Assembly: GCF_029892565.1 (NCBI RefSeq)
Contig: NZ_JARXVH010000006.1
Location: forward strand, 496,001-560,000
Direction of reading: 5' to 3'
Source: Streptomyces pseudovenezuelae
GTDB lineage: Bacteria; Actinomycetota; Actinomycetes; Streptomycetales; Streptomycetaceae
Length of the DNA stretch: 64,000 nucleotides
A program made the position numbers and the translations under genes. Under the pieces are notes generated by a model. The model had not been told where the DNA came from, did not search any database, and saw only the letters and a list, made by a program, of their open reading frames with translations. Below, in pieces: positions 1 to 7,757 of this stretch. How positions within the stretch are numbered: position 1 is the stretch's first letter; each line of letters opens with the position of its first letter.

Positions 1-13
1 GCGAACACGCACT

Positions 14-32
14 CGAATCCCGCTAGGATTCG
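14..32. promoter_or_regulatory. Short inverted repeat upstream of the first gene
   Basis: CGAATCC and GGATTCG face each other around a 5-base loop (7 perfect pairs), about 40 bases before the first start codon. It could be an operator or the end of an upstream terminator; the left flank lies outside the window. Confidence 0.35.
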
Positions 33-74
33 CCTGTTCCGCAGGGGGCGGAACGGAATTCGGGGGAGTGGGTC

Positions 75-404
75 ATGGCCACAGGTGTGCCGCTGGCGTC
101 CGGCAAGAGCGAGATCTTCGAGGCCGTCCTGAAGTTCCTGCCCGACTGGGTGCAGATCACGGTCCTCGGCCTGATCGTGCTCGCCGTGGTCGCGTCCTGG
201 GTGCTGAAGCTGGTGGCGAAGATCAAGTACCGACGTGCCGTGCGCAACGGCGTGCCGGTGCACGCGGCGGCGCGGTACGGACAGGGACGCGGCGCGGACT
301 ACCTGGGGGCGTACGCGCCGCAGCAGGCGCCGAGCCAGGGCAGCGGCGCCGACCACCTGGGCGCCTACGCCCCGCAGCCGCGTCAGCAGGACGCCTCCAA
401 CTGA
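75..404 (+). CDS. Small single-pass membrane protein with duplicated C-terminal motif
   Basis: 109 residues, ATG start with a GGGGGAG ribosome binding site at 61-67. One hydrophobic segment spans about residues 28-48, followed by a basic stretch (KIKYRR). The tail contains the same 11-residue unit twice, GADYLGAYAPQ at 73-83 and GADHLGAYAPQ at 91-101, separated by a Q/S-rich linker. No enzymatic motif is visible. It lies 160 bases upstream of aroC on the same strand. I do not recognise a function; the likely topology is a short N-terminal segment, one membrane helix and a repeat-bearing tail. Confidence 0.75.
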   Translation: MATGVPLASGKSEIFEAVLKFLPDWVQITVLGLIVLAVVASWVLKLVAKIKYRRAVRNGVPVHAAARYGQGRGADYLGAYAPQQAPSQGSGADHLGAYAPQPRQQDASN

Positions 405-566
405 CACACTCGCCGTCCGTCTGCTGGACCGGCGGCCGGGCCCGGGGCCCGGACGTGGGAGGATCGGGGGATGGCGGGCCAGGGCCGCGCACCTGGTCGG
501 GCCGTCGCCGTACGCGAGGACGCGCGTACGCAGGCAGTACCAGGGCGCGAGCACTGAGGAGCATCG

Positions 567-1751
567 TTGAGCAGGCTGCGTTGGCTGACCGCGGGAGAGT
601 CCCACGGTCCCGCACTTGTCGCGACGCTGGAGGGCCTTCCCGCCGGCGTGCCGATCACCACCGACATGGTCGCCGACCACCTGGCCCGGCGTCGGCTCGG
701 CTACGGCCGCGGTGCCCGCATGAAGTTCGAGCGCGACGAGGTCACCTTCCTCGGTGGCGTCCGGCACGGCCTCACGCTCGGTTCCCCGGTCGCGATCATG
801 GTGGGCAACACCGAGTGGCCCAAGTGGGACCAGGTCATGGCGGCCGACCCGGTCGACCCGGAGATCCTCGCCGGGCTCGCCCGCAACGCCCCGCTGACCC
901 GCCCGCGCCCCGGCCACGCCGACCTCGCGGGCATGCAGAAGTACGGCTTCGACGAGGCCCGGCCGATCCTGGAACGCGCTTCGGCCCGGGAGACCGCGGC
1001 CCGTGTGGCGCTGGGCGCGGTGGCCCGGTCGTACCTCAAGGAGACGGCCGGCATCGAGATCGTCTCGCACGTGGTCGAACTGGCCGCCGCGAAGGCCCCG
1101 CAGGGAGTCCTGCCCACGCCGGCCGACGTCGAGAAGCTGGACGCCGACCCGGTGCGCTGCCTGGACGCGGACGCGTCGAAGGCGATGGTCGCGGAGATCG
1201 ACCAGGCCCACAAGGACGGCGACACCCTCGGCGGTGTGGTCGAGATCCTGGCCTACGGCGTGCCGGTGGGCCTCGGCTCGCACGTGCACTGGGACCGCAA
1301 GCTGGACGCCCGGCTGGCCGGTGCGCTCATGGGCATCCAGGCCATCAAGGGCGTCGAGATCGGCGACGGCTTCGAGCTGGCGCGGGTGCCCGGCTCGCAG
1401 GCGCACGACGAGATCGTGAAGACCGACGAGGGCATCCGCCGGGTCTCCGGCCGCTCCGGCGGCACCGAGGGCGGCCTGAGCACGGGCGAACTGCTGCGCG
1501 TACGCGCCGCGATGAAGCCCATCGCCACCGTTCCGCGCGCCCTGCGGACCGTCGACGTCGCCACCGGCGAGGCCACGCAGGCCCACCACCAGCGTTCCGA
1601 CGTGTCCGCCGTGCCGGCCGCCGGTATCGTCGCCGAGGCGATGGTCGCGCTGGTCCTCGCCGACGCGGTCGCGGAGAAGTTCGGCGGCGACTCGGTCCCC
1701 GAGACTCGCCGCAATGTGCGCTCCTACCTCGAGCACCTGGCCATCCGGTGA
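567..1751 (+). CDS. aroC: Chorismate synthase
   Basis: 394 residues, full length for the family. It converts 5-enolpyruvylshikimate-3-phosphate to chorismate with reduced FMN, the last common step to aromatic amino acids. The N-terminal GESHG motif is at residues 10-14, and the C-terminal RSGGTEGGLSTGE and RAAMKPIAT signatures are present. The start is TTG at 567, supported by GAGGAG five bases upstream; there is no better ATG. The stop overlaps the GTG of aroK (GTGA), so aroC-aroK-aroB are very probably one translationally coupled unit. Confidence 0.97.
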   Translation: MSRLRWLTAGESHGPALVATLEGLPAGVPITTDMVADHLARRRLGYGRGARMKFERDEVTFLGGVRHGLTLGSPVAIMVGNTEWPKWDQVMAADPVDPEILAGLARNAPLTRPRPGHADLAGMQKYGFDEARPILERASARETAARVALGAVARSYLKETAGIEIVSHVVELAAAKAPQGVLPTPADVEKLDADPVRCLDADASKAMVAEIDQAHKDGDTLGGVVEILAYGVPVGLGSHVHWDRKLDARLAGALMGIQAIKGVEIGDGFELARVPGSQAHDEIVKTDEGIRRVSGRSGGTEGGLSTGELLRVRAAMKPIATVPRALRTVDVATGEATQAHHQRSDVSAVPAAGIVAEAMVALVLADAVAEKFGGDSVPETRRNVRSYLEHLAIR

Positions 1752-2266
1752 GCCCCGCACCCGTGGTCGTGCTGGTGGGCCCGATGGGCGTCGGCAAGTC
1801 GACCGTCGGACAGCTGCTGGCCGAGCGCCTCGGCGTCGGCTACCGGGACACCGACGACGACATCGTCGCCGAGCAGGGCCGGACCATCGCCGAGATCTTC
1901 GTCGACGGGGGCGAGCCCGCCTTCCGGGCGATCGAGAAGCAGGCGGTGCGCCGGGCACTCGCCGAGCACGAAGGTGTCCTCGCCCTGGGCGGCGGCTCGG
2001 TCCTCGACGAGGAGACCCGCGCGCTGCTGGCCGGGCAGCGGGTCGTCTACCTCTCGATGGACGTCGAGGAAGCCGTCAAGCGCACCGGCCTGAACGCCGC
2101 CCGCCCGCTCCTCATGATCAACCCGCGCAAGCAGTGGCGCGAACTGATGGAGGTCAGGCGGCACTTGTACGAGGAGATCGCCACCGCGGTCGTGGCCACC
2201 GACGGCCGTACACCCGAAGAGGTCACCCAAGTCGCCTTGGACGCACTGGAGTTGAAGGAAGCATGA
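1748..2266 (+). CDS. aroK: Shikimate kinase
   Basis: 172 residues from a GTG that overlaps the aroC stop. It phosphorylates shikimate at the 3-hydroxyl using ATP. The Walker A GPMGVGKST is at about residues 11-19, the shikimate-binding RDTDDDI motif follows, then the GGGS loop and the RPLL lid motif. Size matches the single-domain family. The stop overlaps the aroB start (ATGA). A much longer open frame runs upstream in this phase but lies under aroC and has no kinase homology before the GTG. Confidence 0.96.
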   Translation: MSPAPVVVLVGPMGVGKSTVGQLLAERLGVGYRDTDDDIVAEQGRTIAEIFVDGGEPAFRAIEKQAVRRALAEHEGVLALGGGSVLDEETRALLAGQRVVYLSMDVEEAVKRTGLNAARPLLMINPRKQWRELMEVRRHLYEEIATAVVATDGRTPEEVTQVALDALELKEA

Positions 2267-3354
2267 GCGAGGCAGTGACCCGGATCCAGGTCGGCGGCAC
2301 CGCGGGCAACGAGCCCTACGAGGTCCTGGTGGGCCGTCAACTCCTGGGCGAGCTGGCCGGGTTGATCGGCGAGAAGGCCAAGCGGGTCGCCGTCGTGCAC
2401 CCCGAGGCGCTCGCCGAGACCGGCGAGGCGCTCCGCGGCGACCTGGCCGAGCAGGGCTTCGAGGCCGTCGCCATCCAGGTGCCGAACGCGGAGGAGGCCA
2501 AGACCGCCGAGGTCGCCGCCTACTGCTGGAAGGCGCTCGGCCAGTCCGGCTTCACCCGCTCCGACGTCATCGTCGGCGTGGGCGGCGGCGCGAGCACCGA
2601 CCTGGCCGGATTCGTCGCCGCGACCTGGCTGCGCGGGGTGCGCTGGATCGCCGTACCGACCACCGTGCTGGCCATGGTGGACGCGGCCGTCGGCGGCAAG
2701 ACCGGCATCAACACCGCCGAGGGCAAGAACCTGGTCGGCGCCTTCCACCCGCCGGCCGGCGTGCTGTGCGACCTGGCCGCGCTGGACTCCCTGCCGGTCA
2801 ACGACTACGTCTCCGGACTCGCCGAGATCATCAAGGCGGGCTTCATCGCCGACCCGCTGATCCTGGACCTCATCGAGTCCGACCCGCAGGCGGCGCGCAC
2901 CCCCGCGGGACCGCACACGGCTGAGCTGATCGAGCGCTCCATCCGCGTCAAGGCCGAGGTGGTCTCCTCGGACCTCAAGGAAGCCGGCCTGCGCGAGATC
3001 CTCAACTACGGCCACACCCTGGGCCACGCCATCGAGAAGAACGAGCGCTACAAGTGGCGGCACGGCGCGGCCGTCTCGGTCGGTCTGCACTTCGCCGCCG
3101 AACTCGGCCGTCTGGCAGGCCGGTTGGACGACGCCACGGCCGACCGGCACCGCACGATCCTCGAATCGGTCGGCCTGCCCCTGCACTACCGCTACGACCA
3201 GTGGCCCAAGCTCCTGGAGAACATGCGGGTCGACAAGAAGTCCCGCGGCGACCTGCTCCGCTTCATCGTCCTGGACGGCCTGGCCAAGCCGACCGTCCTG
3301 GAGGGCCCCGACCCGGCCGTACTGCTCGCCGCGTACGGCGAGGTGGGCGAGTAA
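2263..3354 (+). CDS. aroB: 3-dehydroquinate synthase
   Basis: 363 residues from ATG 2263, overlapping the aroK stop by four bases. It is the NAD- and metal-dependent second enzyme of the shikimate pathway (DAHP to 3-dehydroquinate). The glycine-rich NAD loop GVGGGAS is near residue 105, followed by PTTVLAMVDAAVGGKTGIN. The metal ligands lie in EIIKAG, GHTLGHAIE and the later RHGAAVS segment. It is the last gene of the aro cluster, followed by a hairpin at 3421-3450. Confidence 0.97.
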   Translation: MSEAVTRIQVGGTAGNEPYEVLVGRQLLGELAGLIGEKAKRVAVVHPEALAETGEALRGDLAEQGFEAVAIQVPNAEEAKTAEVAAYCWKALGQSGFTRSDVIVGVGGGASTDLAGFVAATWLRGVRWIAVPTTVLAMVDAAVGGKTGINTAEGKNLVGAFHPPAGVLCDLAALDSLPVNDYVSGLAEIIKAGFIADPLILDLIESDPQAARTPAGPHTAELIERSIRVKAEVVSSDLKEAGLREILNYGHTLGHAIEKNERYKWRHGAAVSVGLHFAAELGRLAGRLDDATADRHRTILESVGLPLHYRYDQWPKLLENMRVDKKSRGDLLRFIVLDGLAKPTVLEGPDPAVLLAAYGEVGE

Positions 3355-3420
3355 GTCCACTGGAGCGCCGTCCGTCCGAATTGCCGATCTGCCCTTGTGG
3401 GCACGGGCACTTCGGACCGC

Positions 3421-3450
3421 CCCCGGCCGTTCACCAAACGACGGCCGGGG
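3421..3450 (+). terminator. Terminator hairpin after aroB
   Basis: CCCCGGCCGT and ACGGCCGGGG form a perfect 10-bp stem with a 10-base loop. There is no U tract, as is usual in Streptomyces. It separates the aro genes from the next transcription unit. Confidence 0.7.
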
Positions 3451-3528
3451 AAGGTACCGTTCGGTAGGGAGTGGGGGGCAGCCCCCGTCGCCAGCGCCAA
3501 TTGCCTGTACGAGACGGAGTGGCACCGG

Positions 3529-4398
3529 ATGCAGCACGCAGTGGGTTCTCCGCTGCCGCCGCCCCATCAGCCGGGGCACGGACCGGTCGCCGGCTGGTCG
3601 CCGGCCGCGCACCACCCGGGTCACCCGGGCCCGCACCAGGGCCCGGCCCCCGTGCCTCCGCCGCCTCCGGCCCAGGGCTTCCCCGGAGCACCCCCGGCCA
3701 TGGCCCCACCCACTCCGCAGCGGGCCCCGACCCCGCCGCCGTCCGTCCCGGACACCACCGGCCACGTCCCGCTGCCGCCCGGCGGCCCGGTCGCGATGCC
3801 CAGCGTCCCGCCGACCGCCACGGCCGGCGCGGACCCGGCGTCCACGACCCTCGCCGTCCTGCTGATCGGCCCCGCCGGCGCCGGCAAGACGAGCGTCGCC
3901 AAGTACTGGGCGGACCACCGCCGAGTCCCCACCGCCCACATCAGCCTCGACGACGTACGCGAATGGGTCCGCTCGGGCTTCGCCGACCCGCAGTCCGGCT
4001 GGAACGACCACTCCGAGGCCCAGTACCGCCTGGCCCGCCGCACCTGCGGCTTCGCCGCCCGCAACTTCCTCGCCAACGGCATCTCCTGCATCCTCGACGA
4101 CGCCGTCTTCCCCGACCGCCCGGTCGTCGGCCTCGGCGGCTGGAAGCGCCACGTCGGTCCCGGCCTCCTCCCGGTGGTCCTGCTGCCGGGTCTGGAAATC
4201 GTCCTGGAACGCAACGCCGAACGCGCCGGCAACCGCCGCCTCACCGACGAGGAGGTCGCCCGCATCCACGGCCGCATGGCGGGCTGGTACGGCTCGGGCC
4301 TCCCGATCATCGACAACTCCCAAATGGACGTGGCCCAAACGGCAGCAGTCCTGAACGACGTACTGGCAAGATCAATAGCAAGCCCCCCTAACTGGTAG
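3529..4398 (+). CDS. P-loop ATP-binding protein with Pro-rich N-terminus
   Basis: 289 residues. ATG 3529 is preferred because GGAG stands nine bases upstream; an in-frame GTG/ATG at 3397 would run through the terminator. Residues 1-100 are Pro/Gly/His-rich low complexity. From about residue 105 comes an AAA_33-like polynucleotide-kinase fold: Walker A GPAGAGKTS near 114-122, then HISLDDVREWVR, an SEAQYRLARRTC helix, DDAVFPDR and a late EEVARIHGRM segment. It may be a small-molecule or nucleic-acid kinase; the substrate is unknown. It stands alone between aroB and the peptidase-like gene. Confidence 0.85.
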   Translation: MQHAVGSPLPPPHQPGHGPVAGWSPAAHHPGHPGPHQGPAPVPPPPPAQGFPGAPPAMAPPTPQRAPTPPPSVPDTTGHVPLPPGGPVAMPSVPPTATAGADPASTTLAVLLIGPAGAGKTSVAKYWADHRRVPTAHISLDDVREWVRSGFADPQSGWNDHSEAQYRLARRTCGFAARNFLANGISCILDDAVFPDRPVVGLGGWKRHVGPGLLPVVLLPGLEIVLERNAERAGNRRLTDEEVARIHGRMAGWYGSGLPIIDNSQMDVAQTAAVLNDVLARSIASPPNW

Positions 4399-4423
4399 AC
4401 GCCGGGGAGCATGCCCACCTTTA

Positions 4424-4463
4424 AGGGGCGCGGGGATCTGCGCGACAAGCCCCCACGCACCGC
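4424..4463 (+). repeat. Copy 1 of a Streptomyces intergenic repeat
   Basis: Begins AGGGGCGCGGGGATCTGCGC and continues GACAAGCCCCCACGCACC. The same core recurs in inverse orientation at 6821-6865. From memory this GGGGCGCGGGGAACTGCG element is scattered in many copies between Streptomyces genes. Confidence 0.6.
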
Positions 4464-4488
4464 CACTCGCCACACAACATCGAGTGGC
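4462..4488. terminator. Hairpin downstream of the P-loop protein gene
   Basis: GCCACTCG and CGAGTGGC form a perfect 8-bp stem around an 11-base loop. It lies 64 bases after the stop at 4398 and may be a weak terminator. Confidence 0.45.
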
Positions 4489-4553
4489 ACCCCGTCCCCC
4501 GAACGGAACCCTCAAAACCAGCACAATCCAGGCATCCCTCCTACGCTCATCTC

Positions 4554-5660
4554 ATGTCAGAGATGTACGCAATCCGCCGAACCCGGCTAAGGGAACAGTG
4601 CAACGCCGCCGGCAACGCGGCAGCGCTCGTCTCCCGCCCGGCCAACGTCCGCTACCTCGCAGGCGCGTCCCCGCAGGGGTCCGTCCTGCTCCTGGGGAAA
4701 ACCGAGGACCTGCTCCTCTGCACCGGCCCCCCGGACGAAAGACCCTCAGACGGCCGCCCGGACGAGACGATCCGCGTACAGAGCCTCCCGGGCAGCGCAG
4801 GCGACCCGGCCGTCGCGGCCGCAGGCCTGGCCATGGCCCAGGGCGCGGACTCCCTCGCGGTGGAGGAACACCACCTCACAGTCGCCCGGCACCGGGAAAT
4901 CCGCTCAGTCGCACCCCGCATCCGCGTCGCAGACCTCGGCGGTGCCGTAGAACAGCTCCGCGTCGTCAAGGACGAGGAAGAGATCTCCTGCCTCCGCATC
5001 GGCGCGGAAATCGCCGACCAGGCCCTGGGCGAACTCCTGGAGTCCATCCTCGTAGGCCGCACCGAACGCCACCTCGCCCTGGAACTGGAGCGCCGCCTGG
5101 TGGACCACGGCGCCGACGGCCCCGCCTTCGCCACCTCCGTCGCGACCGGCCCCAACGCCGGCCGACGCGCGCACCTGCCCACCGACCGCCGCGTCGAGGA
5201 GGGCGATTTCCTCTCCGTCTGCCTCGGCGCGAGGTACCGCGGCTACCGCTGCGAGATCGGCCGTACGTTCGTCATCGGGACCTCGCCCGCCGACTGGCAG
5301 ATCGAGCTCTACGACCTCGTCTTCGCCGCCCAGCGCGCCGGCCGCGAGGCGCTGGCGCCCGGTGCCGCCTACCGAGATGTGGACCGGGCGGCGCGTCAGG
5401 TACTGGACTCAGCGGGGTACGCGGAGGGGTTGTCGGCGCTGATGGGGCACGGGGTGGGGCTCGAAATCGACGAGGACCCGCAGTTGGCCCCTGCGGCCAT
5501 GGGTAAACTGGACGCTTGCGTGCCGGTCACCGTCGAACCGGGGGTCCACCTCCCGGGCCGGGGCGGTGTCCGGATCGATGACACGCTCGTCGTCCGCCCC
5601 GAGGCGGACGGCGGACCCGAGCTACTCACCATCACGACCAAGGAGCTCCTAGCGCTGTAA
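4554..5660 (+). CDS. M24-family (Xaa-Pro peptidase-like) protein with altered metal ligands
   Basis: 368 residues with the creatinase N-domain (about 1-140) and the pita-bread M24 domain (about 145-368). Canonical M24 peptidases use D, D, H, E, E to bind two metals. Here the first Asp position reads SVCLGARY (Cys about 223) and the second reads CEIGRTF (Glu about 234). The His is kept (GHGVGLEI) and one Glu is kept (TVEPGVHLPGR), but the last ligand reads RIDDT (Asp for Glu). The site is therefore probably impaired or retuned. It sits directly upstream of efp, a conserved actinobacterial arrangement. I call it peptidase-like rather than an active aminopeptidase. Confidence 0.8.
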   Translation: MSEMYAIRRTRLREQCNAAGNAAALVSRPANVRYLAGASPQGSVLLLGKTEDLLLCTGPPDERPSDGRPDETIRVQSLPGSAGDPAVAAAGLAMAQGADSLAVEEHHLTVARHREIRSVAPRIRVADLGGAVEQLRVVKDEEEISCLRIGAEIADQALGELLESILVGRTERHLALELERRLVDHGADGPAFATSVATGPNAGRRAHLPTDRRVEEGDFLSVCLGARYRGYRCEIGRTFVIGTSPADWQIELYDLVFAAQRAGREALAPGAAYRDVDRAARQVLDSAGYAEGLSALMGHGVGLEIDEDPQLAPAAMGKLDACVPVTVEPGVHLPGRGGVRIDDTLVVRPEADGGPELLTITTKELLAL

Positions 5661-5708
5661 CGCGCGTGCCCCGTGGTCGTCCACGTCAGTCCAGGAGATT
5701 CCGCAACC

Positions 5709-6275
5709 GTGGCTTCCACGAACGACCTCAAGAACGGCCTGGTGCTCAAGCTCGACGGAGGCCAGCTCTGGTCCGTCGTCGAGTTCCAGCACGTCAAGCC
5801 CGGCAAGGGCCCTGCCTTCGTGCGCACCAAGCTGAAGAACGTGCTTTCCGGCAAGGTCGTCGACAAGACGTTCAACGCCGGCGTCAAGGTCGAGACGGCC
5901 ACTGTCGACAAGCGCGACATGCAGTTCTCGTACATGGACGGCGAGTACTTCGTCTTCATGGACATGCAGACCTACGACCAGCTCATGGTCGACCGCAAGG
6001 CCGTCGGCGACGCCGCCAACTTCCTGATCGAGGGCTTCACGGCCACGGTGGCGCAGCACGAGGGCGAGGTGCTCTTCGTCGAGCTGCCGGCCGCCGTCGA
6101 GCTCGTCATCCAGGAGACCGAGCCCGGCGTCCAGGGCGACCGTTCCACCGGTGGCACCAAGCCCGCCACCCTGGAGACCGGTTACCAGATCCAGGTCCCG
6201 CTCTTCATCACCACCGGTGAGAAGATCAAGGTCGACACCCGCTCCAGCGACTACCTCGGCCGGGTGAACAGCTAA
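5709..6275 (+). CDS. efp: Elongation factor P
   Basis: 188 residues from GTG 5709, preceded by AGGAG, giving the typical MASTNDLKNG start. EF-P relieves ribosome stalling at polyproline. The KOW-like domain I carries the tip lysine in KPGKGPAF; two OB domains follow and the C-terminus ends in TRSSDYLGRVN. It is followed two bases later by nusB. Several genes here, such as the Pro-rich protein at 3529, encode proline runs that would need it. Confidence 0.97.
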   Translation: MASTNDLKNGLVLKLDGGQLWSVVEFQHVKPGKGPAFVRTKLKNVLSGKVVDKTFNAGVKVETATVDKRDMQFSYMDGEYFVFMDMQTYDQLMVDRKAVGDAANFLIEGFTATVAQHEGEVLFVELPAAVELVIQETEPGVQGDRSTGGTKPATLETGYQIQVPLFITTGEKIKVDTRSSDYLGRVNS

Positions 6276-6277
6276 CC

Positions 6278-6712
6278 GTGGCTGCTCGCAACACGGCCCG
6301 CAAGCGCGCCTTCCAGATCCTCTTCGAGGGCGACCAGCGCGGCGCCGACGTCCTGACGGTCCTCGCGGACTGGATCCGACTCTCCCGGGACGACACCCGG
6401 CAGCCGCCGGTGAGCGAGTACACGATGCAGCTCGTCGAGGGCTACGCCGAGCACGAGCGGCGCATCGACGATCTCATTGCCCAGTACTCGGTCGGCTGGA
6501 CGCTCGACCGGATGCCGGTCGTGGACCGCAACATCCTGCGGCTGGGCGCCTACGAGCTGATCTGGGTCGACGAGACCCCGGACGCCGTCGTCCTCGACGA
6601 GATGGTGCAGCTGGCGAAGGAGTTCTCCACGGACGAGTCGCCCGCCTTCGTCAACGGTCTGCTGGGCCGCTTCAAGGAGCTGAAGCCCTCGCTGCGCCGG
6701 GACGAGGCGTAG
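6278..6712 (+). CDS. nusB: Transcription antitermination factor NusB
   Basis: 144 residues from GTG 6278, two bases after efp. It is the all-helical RNA-binding factor that acts with NusE (S10) in rRNA antitermination. Family signatures are RKRAFQILFE near the start, the VDRNILRLGAYEL helix and the closing FVNGLLGRFKE. It is the last gene of this unit, followed by a very strong terminator. Confidence 0.96.
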   Translation: MAARNTARKRAFQILFEGDQRGADVLTVLADWIRLSRDDTRQPPVSEYTMQLVEGYAEHERRIDDLIAQYSVGWTLDRMPVVDRNILRLGAYELIWVDETPDAVVLDEMVQLAKEFSTDESPAFVNGLLGRFKELKPSLRRDEA

Positions 6713-6735
6713 GCCCTGTGGGCGGAGCGCCCACG

Positions 6736-6785
6736 ACGAACGCCGGGAGCCCGCAGCGTGCCTGCTGCGGGCTCCCGGCGTTCGT
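6736..6785 (+). terminator. Strong terminator after nusB
   Basis: A perfect 21-bp stem (6736-6756 with 6765-6785) encloses an 8-base loop and starts 23 bases after the nusB stop. It is the longest perfect hairpin I found in the window. Confidence 0.9.
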
Positions 6786-6820
6786 GCACCTAAAGGGGGT
6801 GGGTGGTGTCCTCGTAGGGC

Positions 6821-6865
6821 GGCTGCGGGCCGTCTGGGGCCTGTCACGCAGTTCCCCGCGCCCCT
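6821..6865 (-). repeat. Copy 2 of the intergenic repeat, inverse orientation
   Basis: Read on the minus strand it begins AGGGGCGCGGGGAACTGCGT, then GACAGGCCCC and CCCGCAGCC. It matches the copy at 4424 over the first 24 bases with two differences. It lies between the nusB terminator and the end of bldD. Confidence 0.6.
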
Positions 6866-6999
6866 GGGCGTCGCCCGCACGTCGCCCGAGACGCCAACGG
6901 CAATCCCGAGACACGAAGGGCGAACAGAGCACCGGGGCGCCTGGAACCCTAAAGTTCCAGCCACCCCGGCGGCACGTTTCTGCTCTTGCGCTGTAAGGC

Positions 7000-7503
7000 T
7001 CAGCTCTCCTCGTGGGAGGCGACCGCGCGGCGGGCGTCCGCGTCCAGGACGCCCCAGCTGATCAGCTGCTCGGTGAGGACCGAGGGGGACTGGTCATAGA
7101 TGACGGCGAGTGTGCGCAGGTCGTCCTGGCGGATCGACAGCACCTTGCCGTTGTAGTCGCCGCGCTGGGACTGGATCGTGGCCGCGTACCGCTGCAGCGG
7201 GCCCGCCTTCTCGGCCGGCACCGTGGCCAGCCGCTCCAGGTCGAGGACCAGCTTCGGCGGCGGCTCGGCGGCGCCGCCCGGGGTCGTGCCCGGCAGCAGC
7301 TCCTGCACCGGCACGCCGTAGAAGTCCGCCAGCTCGGCGAGGCGCTGCACGGTCACGGCACGGTCACCGCGCTCGTACGACCCGACCACGACCGCCTTCC
7401 AGCGTCCCTGGGACTTCTCCTCGACACCGTGGAGGGAAAGGCCCTGCTGGGTGCGGATGGCCCGGAGCTTGGCCCCGAGCTGTTTGGCGTATTCGCTGGA
7501 CAT
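7000..7503 (-). CDS. bldD: Developmental master repressor BldD
   Basis: 167 residues from the ATG at 7503 (MSSEYAKQLG), exactly the known BldD length. The N-terminal XRE-type HTH (about 5-75) includes LRAIRTQQGLSLHGVEE and GSYERGDR. The C-terminal domain carries the tetrameric c-di-GMP signature: RGD, then eight residues, then RQDD. BldD dimerises on c-di-GMP and represses sporulation genes during vegetative growth. It is divergent from pyrR and probably autoregulated through the palindrome at 7561-7580. Confidence 0.97.
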   Translation of the reverse strand: MSSEYAKQLGAKLRAIRTQQGLSLHGVEEKSQGRWKAVVVGSYERGDRAVTVQRLAELADFYGVPVQELLPGTTPGGAAEPPPKLVLDLERLATVPAEKAGPLQRYAATIQSQRGDYNGKVLSIRQDDLRTLAVIYDQSPSVLTEQLISWGVLDADARRAVASHEES

Positions 7504-7560
7504 ATAGCTCCCCGGACACTGTGTCGACGCGACCGGTGGTGTTTCCGAGCCGCGCGTCTG

Positions 7561-7580
7561 GTAACTCACTGTGAGGTTAC
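7561..7580. promoter_or_regulatory. Candidate BldD box upstream of bldD
   Basis: GTAACTCACTGTGAGGTTAC is an imperfect palindrome 58 bases upstream of the bldD start. The sub-sequence TAACTCACTGTGA fits the remembered BldD consensus TnACnC(A/T)GnGTnA at all but one position. BldD is known to repress its own gene, so autoregulation is the simplest reading. Confidence 0.6.
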
Positions 7581-7720
7581 GCAGCGTGACTCTCGCCCGT
7601 CAAGCCGAATGGTCCACACCGCGTCTTCTGGGGAACCGGTGGCCGGTTACGCCAGGGGGGTGATCAGGGACGTCGTGCGGGCCTGCTACCGTGGATGGCG
7701 CAAATCCGACGTCCTTTAAC

Positions 7721-7757
7721 ATCCGTCCCGTGAGGCGGAGAAGGAGGTCCGTTTCAT
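7721..7757 (+). promoter_or_regulatory. PyrR-binding RNA loop overlapping the pyrR ribosome binding site
   Basis: The leader carries GTCCCGTGAGGCGG at 7725-7738, matching the conserved PyrR loop (UCCNGNGAGGC), and AAGGAGG starts three bases later at 7741. In mycobacteria an equivalent loop lets UMP-bound PyrR block translation. No separate antiterminator/terminator pair is obvious, so translational repression of the pyr operon is the likely mechanism. Confidence 0.65.

Noticed and set aside
2047..4338. A 763-codon minus-strand frame under aroK, aroB and the P-loop gene
   Set aside because: It crosses several confident plus-strand genes and a terminator and has no motif.
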